Positions 7,561-11,079 of a stretch of 11,079 nt of DNA are shown here, piece after piece. The notes under the pieces are model-generated. The model worked only from the letters and a program-made list of their open reading frames with translations, had not been told where the DNA came from and searched no databases. This DNA comes from Actinomycetes bacterium. Lineage in GTDB: Bacteria > Actinomycetota > Actinomycetes > Actinomycetales > Microbacteriaceae. The translations under genes and the position numbers were made by a program. Each line of letters starts with the position of its first letter. The stretch's first letter is position 1. Location: positions 1 through 11,079 of the forward strand of contig JAEXHA010000051.1 in the NCBI GenBank assembly GCA_023450335.1, in the 5' to 3' direction.

Positions 7561-8013
7561 GAAGCCCAGTTCGACGAGGCCCTTGCCCCCATCGAGGAGG
7601 CCATCCAGCAGGTCGTCAACACGTTCGGCGTCACGGTGCAGCGCGCCCGTCTCAAGGGCATCCGCGCGCTGGCCTATCAGGCGTTCGTGGAGAGCATCGA
7701 GGCCGGCGACTTCGAGGCGCTGACCAAGCGTGCGATCGGCAACGTGGGCAACCTGCCTACCGGCTGGACAGTCACCCCGCCGAAGGCCGCGCCCAAGGCT
7801 CCGCGCAAGCGCACCACGGCTGCCGAGGACGCCCCCACCGAGAAGCCCGCTGCCTCGGCTGCCAAGGCCCGCACGCGGACCGCGCCCAAGCCGACCAGCC
7901 AGACCAACGTCCAGAAGGCCGCTGCCACGCGCAAGCCCCGCGCCACCAAGGGCAGCACCGTCGCAACCAAGGAGGGCATCGTCATCGCCGAGCAGCGCCA
8001 CGTCGATGGGTAA
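7543..8013 (+). CDS. Hypothetical protein with Lys/Ala/Pro-rich basic tail, probably 5'-truncated
   Basis: I do not recognise this family. From the first possible GTG it has 156 residues; a GTG at 7558 gives 151. Residues 6-75 look like a compact, mostly helical acidic domain (EAQFDEALAPIEEAIQQVV, then GIRALAYQAFVESIEAGDFEAL). Residues 80-140 are a low-complexity basic tail rich in Lys, Ala, Pro, Thr and Arg, similar in composition to histone-H1-like or nucleoid-associated tails, so nucleic-acid binding is possible (inference). Codon use is host-like (AAG, GCC, CGC), supporting real coding. The first codons (7543-7557) are antisense to the TadE/G remnant and have no ribosome site or promoter. 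An in-frame TAG is at 7534-7536. The true 5' end was therefore probably lost at the junction near 7558. A terminator-like hairpin follows 20 nt after the TAA. Confidence 0.5.
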   Translation: MSSSTVEAQFDEALAPIEEAIQQVVNTFGVTVQRARLKGIRALAYQAFVESIEAGDFEALTKRAIGNVGNLPTGWTVTPPKAAPKAPRKRTTAAEDAPTEKPAASAAKARTRTAPKPTSQTNVQKAAATRKPRATKGSTVATKEGIVIAEQRHVDG

Positions 8014-8032
8014 CCCGACACCCCAAGACCGT

Positions 8033-8066
8033 AGACGACCCTCTGGCGAGCGCTGGGGGGTCTTCT
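8033..8066 (+). terminator. Terminator-like hairpin after the basic-tail ORF
   Basis: GACCCTCTGGC at 8037-8047 pairs with GCTGGGGGGTC at 8052-8062 around a GAGC loop: 11 base pairs, three of them G-U. Beyond one mismatch, AGA at 8033-8035 pairs with TCT at 8064-8066. The downstream T-run is short, as is usual in high-GC bacteria. It lies 20 nt after the TAA of the upstream ORF. Confidence 0.6.
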
Positions 8067-8124
8067 GCCGTGTGGGGTCGGGCCGTGGCTGCCGTTCGGC
8101 CGTGGCGTCTCTAGGCGGCTGCCC

Positions 8125-8130
8125 TACGCT
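8125..8130 (+). promoter_or_regulatory. -10 box of a probable leaderless promoter for the zinc-ribbon gene
   Basis: TACGCT (TANNNT) ends 6 nt before the ATG at 8137. There is no Shine-Dalgarno before that ATG, so the transcript probably starts at or next to the A of the start codon. No good -35 is visible. Confidence 0.5.
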
Positions 8131-8136
8131 GGATTG

Positions 8137-8292
8137 ATGGACGACCTGGCACGGCAGCGAGAGCTACGGCAGCTTCGCGACGAGGTACTGAGCACGCCGA
8201 ACTGTCCCAAGTGTCTGCACCGCATGGAGCCAAGCGACAACGGCGCGCCGGTGTGGCGCTGCCCCGAGTGCGGGGTTACTCAGTCGGCCTAG
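8137..8292 (+). CDS. 51-residue zinc-ribbon microprotein
   Basis: The ATG at 8137 opens a 51-residue frame ending at TAG 8290-8292. It has a charged helix (MDDLARQRELRQLRDEVLSTP, residues 1-21) followed by CPKC (23-26) and CPEC (42-45), four cysteines with 15 residues between the pairs, which form a classical treble-clef/zinc-ribbon knuckle pair. It ends shortly after, in GVTQSA. Such minimal ribbons bind one Zn2+ and usually contact nucleic acid or a protein partner; the exact role is unknown. It is preceded by a TANNNT box at leaderless spacing. Its stop codon overlaps the stop of the convergent endonuclease gene inside a shared CTAG (8289-8292). Its position in the defence island suggests a regulator or accessory of the restriction system, or simply a co-transferred phage-type small protein (inference). 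Confidence 0.7.
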   Translation: MDDLARQRELRQLRDEVLSTPNCPKCLHRMEPSDNGAPVWRCPECGVTQSA

Positions 8293-9155
8293 CTCGGGTG
8301 GGAACCCAAGAAGTCGATGGCGTCCGCCGCCGATTCAAAGTTGGCATCGATTCGGTCATCGTTCGAGTAGCGAATCTGGATTTCAACGCGAAGCAATGCC
8401 GGGTCCGGGACGACATCATCAATGTGGCGGAGAGCTTCGGCTGCTTCTTCCGTCGTATCGAAGGCAAGGCTGGAACCGAACAGCGGGAGCACGAGCACAC
8501 GGGTAACGCGGCGGGTCAAGTGCGTCACGATCCGCTCGCGAAACTTGGCGTAGCTCTCGGGGGCCATGTTGGCGAGCGTGCGAATCAGTTCGGCCCTCCG
8601 TCCATCGTCAAGCGCTTCCCATGCGTCCGCCTGCGCGGCCAGGTGAGCTTCGGGTGTGCCCTCATCGAATGAGAGGTCGATGCCGAACTGGGCGAACGCT
8701 CCCACGACCGTCTCGCGGGGTACGAAGAGAACCTGAATGCCCTGGCTCAGCATGTGCGTCAGACCGCCTGCCGTCCATTCCCCGGCTACCACTGCACCCG
8801 TGAACGGACGCGTGTGAGCGAACGTCTGTCGGAGCGGAAGGAGCGCGTTGGCAATCTCACCAGCCTTGTTCACCGAGTGCTTCGTGTACCGACGCCACGC
8901 CACTTCGATAAAGGCAACTGGAGCGCCCACCCGGTGCGGGGTGCCGTCCTTCTCGAGCACGAAGTCGAGATTGTGCTTGTTCTCGGCGTCGTCCACCCAC
9001 GTCAGGAGACGCTTCTTGCCGCGCGCTGGGCGCTCACCGATTACGTCTAGGTAGAGCCCGTACTCGTCGGCAATCCCTTGGAGCAGCGGCTCGACAGACT
9101 GCTCAAGCGCGTAACCAATGATCTGTCCCACGCGATGGCTGGGTGACTGCGCCAC
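8289..9155 (-). CDS. Putative type II restriction endonuclease (PD-(D/E)XK-like, tentative)
   Basis: This 288-residue soluble protein starts at GTG 9153-9155 and ends at TAG 8289-8291. Its GTG shares one base with the TAG of the upstream methyltransferase, and GAGG lies 4 nt before it, so the two are translationally coupled, the usual sign of a restriction-modification pair. Residues 55-100 look like a nuclease core: HNLDFVLEKDG with D64, a turn, then APVAFIEVAWRRYTKHSVNKAGEI with E84 on a hydrophobic strand and basic residues R88, R89, K92 and K97 following. This resembles the D-(X)n-E-X-K arrangement, but position 86 is Ala instead of Lys, so the catalytic lysine may be displaced or the fold variant. 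A second half (about 140-288) includes a VLFVPRETV strand and helical regions. Its recognition sequence cannot be read. The endonuclease call rests mainly on operon context. Confidence 0.6.
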   Translation of the reverse strand: MAQSPSHRVGQIIGYALEQSVEPLLQGIADEYGLYLDVIGERPARGKKRLLTWVDDAENKHNLDFVLEKDGTPHRVGAPVAFIEVAWRRYTKHSVNKAGEIANALLPLRQTFAHTRPFTGAVVAGEWTAGGLTHMLSQGIQVLFVPRETVVGAFAQFGIDLSFDEGTPEAHLAAQADAWEALDDGRRAELIRTLANMAPESYAKFRERIVTHLTRRVTRVLVLPLFGSSLAFDTTEEAAEALRHIDDVVPDPALLRVEIQIRYSNDDRIDANFESAADAIDFLGSHPS

Positions 9156-10432
9156 TATGCCTCAATCCAAAGTCGGCCCTCGTGCAGAGGGTGGTCGTGC
9201 TTGCGGTTCTTCCACTTCACATTCCGGTCACGGAGCTTCTCAAAGCTCCACTCACCGAAGCCGGATGCCTGGGCAAGCTCACCGAGCCAGCGCTCGACCG
9301 GCACGTGGACACCGTATGGCGCACTGTCGCCAACTACGAAGCACACCTTGCCACCTTGGCGAGTGGCACGGCGTAGCGCCTGCCATACCTGAGCAGAGTC
9401 GTAGAAGTACCCTGCGATCATCAGGTCGTAGCGCTTGTTTCCGCCCTTGGTGCGCCGGACCTCACCTAGCTCTTCATACACCGCAACCAGCTCGTCACGG
9501 ATCGGCTCAATGAGCGGTGAGTCAAGTGCTTCCGCGGGGTTCCACCCTCCCATGTGCTGGGTGGCCGATTTCACCAGGGACTTCCGGAGTGGCGCAAGGT
9601 CGCCCCATCCATTCACCTCGTCAAGAAACGACTGCTCAAGCCGTGTTGCGTCCGCGTAGTCAAAGTTGTTCGCATAGGGCGGCGACGTCACGACCAGATC
9701 GGCCACATCGTCCTCGATACCCTCCAACGCGCGCGCGTCTGTCGTCAGAATCCGCCCTGCTGGCGAGGCCAGGAAGGGTGCCATCTGGCGCATGTCATCT
9801 GCGAACAATTCAACGCGCTTCGAGAACGCTGTCAGTGGCTCAGCAACACGCGACTTCGTGGCGTTGGGGAGTACGTACTGCCACTGAGCCGTACCGGCAG
9901 GCGAACAAGCACGGATGATGCTAACCATCGCAAGCCACAACAGTTCGTCCGCATCGTCGCCGACACGAAGCCGTTCCACCGCGTCACGAATACGGAGTAG
10001 GTCGGTGAGTACGACGGTGTCGGGGAAGCACTTCGGAATCAAGGCTGAACGCGGCATGACCACGTCCCTCTCCTTCTCGACCTCCGCAAGCACGGCCCAC
10101 ATCCGTCGGACAAGCTCAGCCGGGTCAGCACGCCACGCCAGCTTCGCCCGCGCGACCCGCCCAACGAACGGGTGGACATCCGCCCCCACGGCAGGCAGCC
10201 CCTTCGACTCGGAGGCGATGACAGTCGTGCCCGAGCCTGCATAGGGATCAAGCACAGCAGTTGCGCTCGAAGCGTCGATGACCTCCTCGACCCATTGCGC
10301 CGAAAAGCCCGCCGAGTACCGGAACCAGCGGTGAACAGGCAGCCGCATGTTGTCGACGAAGGTAGTTGTGTTGCGCGACGGCTTCGCTTGCGCGGGCGGC
10401 TGCACCGGAAGGTCGAATAGTGGAAGAGACAT
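9155..10432 (-). CDS. Site-specific DNA amino-methyltransferase (N4-cytosine or N6-adenine) of a type II R-M system
   Basis: The 425-residue enzyme transfers a methyl group from S-adenosylmethionine to an exocyclic amino group in its DNA target, protecting the host from the neighbouring endonuclease. SAM-binding motif I is DPYAGSGT (62-69), and the catalytic motif IV is TSPPY (249-253) within DLVVTSPPYANNFDY. S/T-S-P-P-Y is most often seen in N4-cytosine enzymes but also in some N6-adenine ones. Motif I precedes motif IV, with a region of about 180 residues between them that may hold the target-recognition domain. An N-terminal conserved-looking block (NMRLPVHRWFRYSAGFSAQWVEEVI, 28-52) is probably the motif-X-type SAM lid. 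The ATG at 10430-10432 lacks a ribosome site but has TACTCT 7 nt upstream (leaderless type). It is transcribed ahead of the endonuclease with a 1-nt overlap. Codon use is more relaxed than in the flanks, consistent with transfer. Confidence 0.85.
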   Translation of the reverse strand: MSLPLFDLPVQPPAQAKPSRNTTTFVDNMRLPVHRWFRYSAGFSAQWVEEVIDASSATAVLDPYAGSGTTVIASESKGLPAVGADVHPFVGRVARAKLAWRADPAELVRRMWAVLAEVEKERDVVMPRSALIPKCFPDTVVLTDLLRIRDAVERLRVGDDADELLWLAMVSIIRACSPAGTAQWQYVLPNATKSRVAEPLTAFSKRVELFADDMRQMAPFLASPAGRILTTDARALEGIEDDVADLVVTSPPYANNFDYADATRLEQSFLDEVNGWGDLAPLRKSLVKSATQHMGGWNPAEALDSPLIEPIRDELVAVYEELGEVRRTKGGNKRYDLMIAGYFYDSAQVWQALRRATRQGGKVCFVVGDSAPYGVHVPVERWLGELAQASGFGEWSFEKLRDRNVKWKNRKHDHPLHEGRLWIEA

Positions 10433-10439
10433 TGGCTCA

Positions 10440-10447
10440 AGAGTATC
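10440..10447 (-). promoter_or_regulatory. -10 region of the R-M operon
   Basis: The minus strand reads GATACTCT, containing GATACT and TACTCT. The latter (10445-10440) ends 7 nt before the methyltransferase ATG, the leaderless spacing also seen for other genes here. It lies just inside the right island boundary, so the operon brings its own promoter. No clear -35 is seen. Confidence 0.45.
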
Positions 10448-10502
10448 GGGCAGGTGCGACAGACCTCAGTAGGCGCGGCACTGCGGACCAGACAAGGTAC
10501 GT

Positions 10503-11079
10503 TTACGCAATGGTGCGGGGCAGCAGCATCGCGATCTCCTTCTTTCCGGCCTGCTCGATGAGGTCGCGCTTGGCGTCTTCGCGCACATCAGCCGCCTGCG
10601 CCTGCAGCACCTGCGCGAGCGGCGCGCGGCGTTCGATCGCCGCGGTGAGCTGATCGGTCGCACGCGACAGCGCCGGCACATCGAGGCGTCGAGCGAGGTC
10701 ACCGAGCGCGTCGGCGAGACTCGAGCCGGTGCCGGTGGCCAGCACGGCGCGGCGGACCTCGCGGGTGAGCTCACCGCTGCCCACCTCCCCCACCCGGCGC
10801 AGCGCATCCCGCAGGCCCTCACCGGCGGCGAGGCACAGCGCGAGGAACTCGAGCACCGTCGGCAGCTCTTCGGCGATGCGTGCCGTGCGCCGCCGGACCG
10901 CCGAGGTGAGCCGCAGGTCGTAGCCGACGGCGCCGACGGCCGCCAGCAGCGGCGGTAGTAGCACCATGACCGGTGAGCCCTGGCCGACCAGGGTCACCGC
11001 GACGACGGCCACCGCGCCCACCAGGGCACCTGCCAGCGCCAGCCCAGCTGCCGCGCGCGGAAGGCGACCGGGTCCGGGC
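10503..11079 (-). pseudogene. tadC: TadC/GspF-type inner-membrane secretion protein, C-terminus lost; 5' end outside window
   Basis: The frame is open from the window edge to TAA 10503-10505, giving about 191 visible residues. The visible part shows two adjacent hydrophobic stretches (AAAGLALAGALVGAVAVVAVTLV and VMVLLPPLLAAVGAVGYDL). The cytosolic four-helix domain of the type II secretion F / TadC family follows: RIAEELPTVLEFLALCLAAGEGLRDAL, later ATDQLTAAIERRAPLAQVLQAQAADVREDAKRDLIEQAGKKEIAMLLP. In the family KKEIAMLLP leads straight into a final membrane helix of about 20-25 residues. Here it is followed by RTIA and a stop. The break falls at about 10516-10520, which I take as the right edge of the inserted island. 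TadC forms the membrane platform of the Tad pilus/secretion machine with the TadA ATPase. Loss of the last helix, plus the absence of pilin genes downstream, suggests an inactivated locus. The upstream part is intact as far as it can be seen. Confidence 0.72.

Larger units (their letters stand above)
7556..10517. mobile_element. Defence island of about 2.95 kb replacing the middle of a Tad cluster
   Basis: Both outer boundaries fall inside minus-strand Tad genes: the TadE/G-like gene on the left and the TadC-like gene on the right. The expected intervening pilin-type genes are missing. The insert holds a basic-tail ORF, a terminator, a zinc-ribbon microprotein and a restriction-modification pair. 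The methylase region is less G+C-rich than the flanks: a hand count of 9961-10020 gives 36/60, against 43/60 at 1441-1500. No integrase, transposase, tRNA or long terminal repeat is visible. AGCAGCA is present at 7549-7555 and 10522-10528. Boundaries are approximate within about 10 nt. Confidence 0.6.

Noticed and set aside
7780..7960. Lys/Ala/Pro-rich stretch as a DNA tandem repeat or CRISPR-like array
   Set aside because: The repetition is compositional at the protein level; no repeated DNA unit of constant length was found.
7556..10517. Prophage or integrative element
   Set aside because: No integrase, excisionase, structural phage gene, tRNA target or att-length direct repeat is visible; only a 7-bp microhomology is present.
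10366..10653. Plus-strand open frame across the right island junction
   Set aside because: It overlaps the methyltransferase start and tadC on the other strand, has no ribosome site and no recognisable domain.

Overview
The window is high-GC DNA from an actinobacterium, most likely a Microbacteriaceae member (Microbacterium-like). The grounds are G+C-rich codon use, the smpB-ftsX-ftsE-prfB order, a Tad/Flp-type secretion cluster of the actinobacterial kind, and several start codons placed about 7 nt after a TANNNT -10 box, as in leaderless actinobacterial transcripts. No taxonomic marker was searched, so the genus is an inference.

Positions 1-2153 (+ strand) hold the 3' end of an M20-family zinc peptidase/amidohydrolase and, 29 nt later, a large multi-TM MFS drug-exporter-like transporter. 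Positions 2157-5860 (- strand) hold a conserved housekeeping block, in transcription order prfB (release factor 2), ftsE and ftsX (ABC-type regulator of septal cell-wall hydrolases, ATGA overlap) and smpB (tmRNA-binding trans-translation protein). FtsE carries an unusual Ala/Pro-rich C-terminal tail of about 115 residues. A second MFS transporter (5886-7154, +) diverges from prfB, with overlapping promoter elements in a gap of only 25 nt.

Positions 7176-11079 are the most interesting part. At both ends are remnants of one Tad (tight adherence / Flp pilus-type) cluster on the - strand: a TadC/GspF-type membrane protein cut off just before its last membrane helix (10503 to the window edge), and a TadE/G-like pseudopilin-type protein that has lost its N-terminus (7176 to about 7560). 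The genes expected between them (a short Flp-like pilin and a TadE protein) are absent. In their place is an insert of about 2.95 kb, visibly less G+C-rich in its right two thirds. It carries a 5'-truncated-looking Lys/Ala-rich basic-tail ORF (+), a terminator hairpin, a 51-residue zinc-ribbon microprotein with a leaderless-type promoter (+), and a two-gene restriction-modification cassette (-): an amino-methyltransferase with DPYAGSGT and TSPPY motifs, overlapping by 1 nt a putative restriction endonuclease. No integrase, transposase or tRNA is visible. A 7-bp AGCAGCA microhomology occurs at both junctions, which suggests an illegitimate-recombination replacement that removed the pilin genes and installed a defence cassette.

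Limits: all family calls rest on reading motifs by eye. The restriction-enzyme assignment and the function of the basic-tail ORF are tentative.
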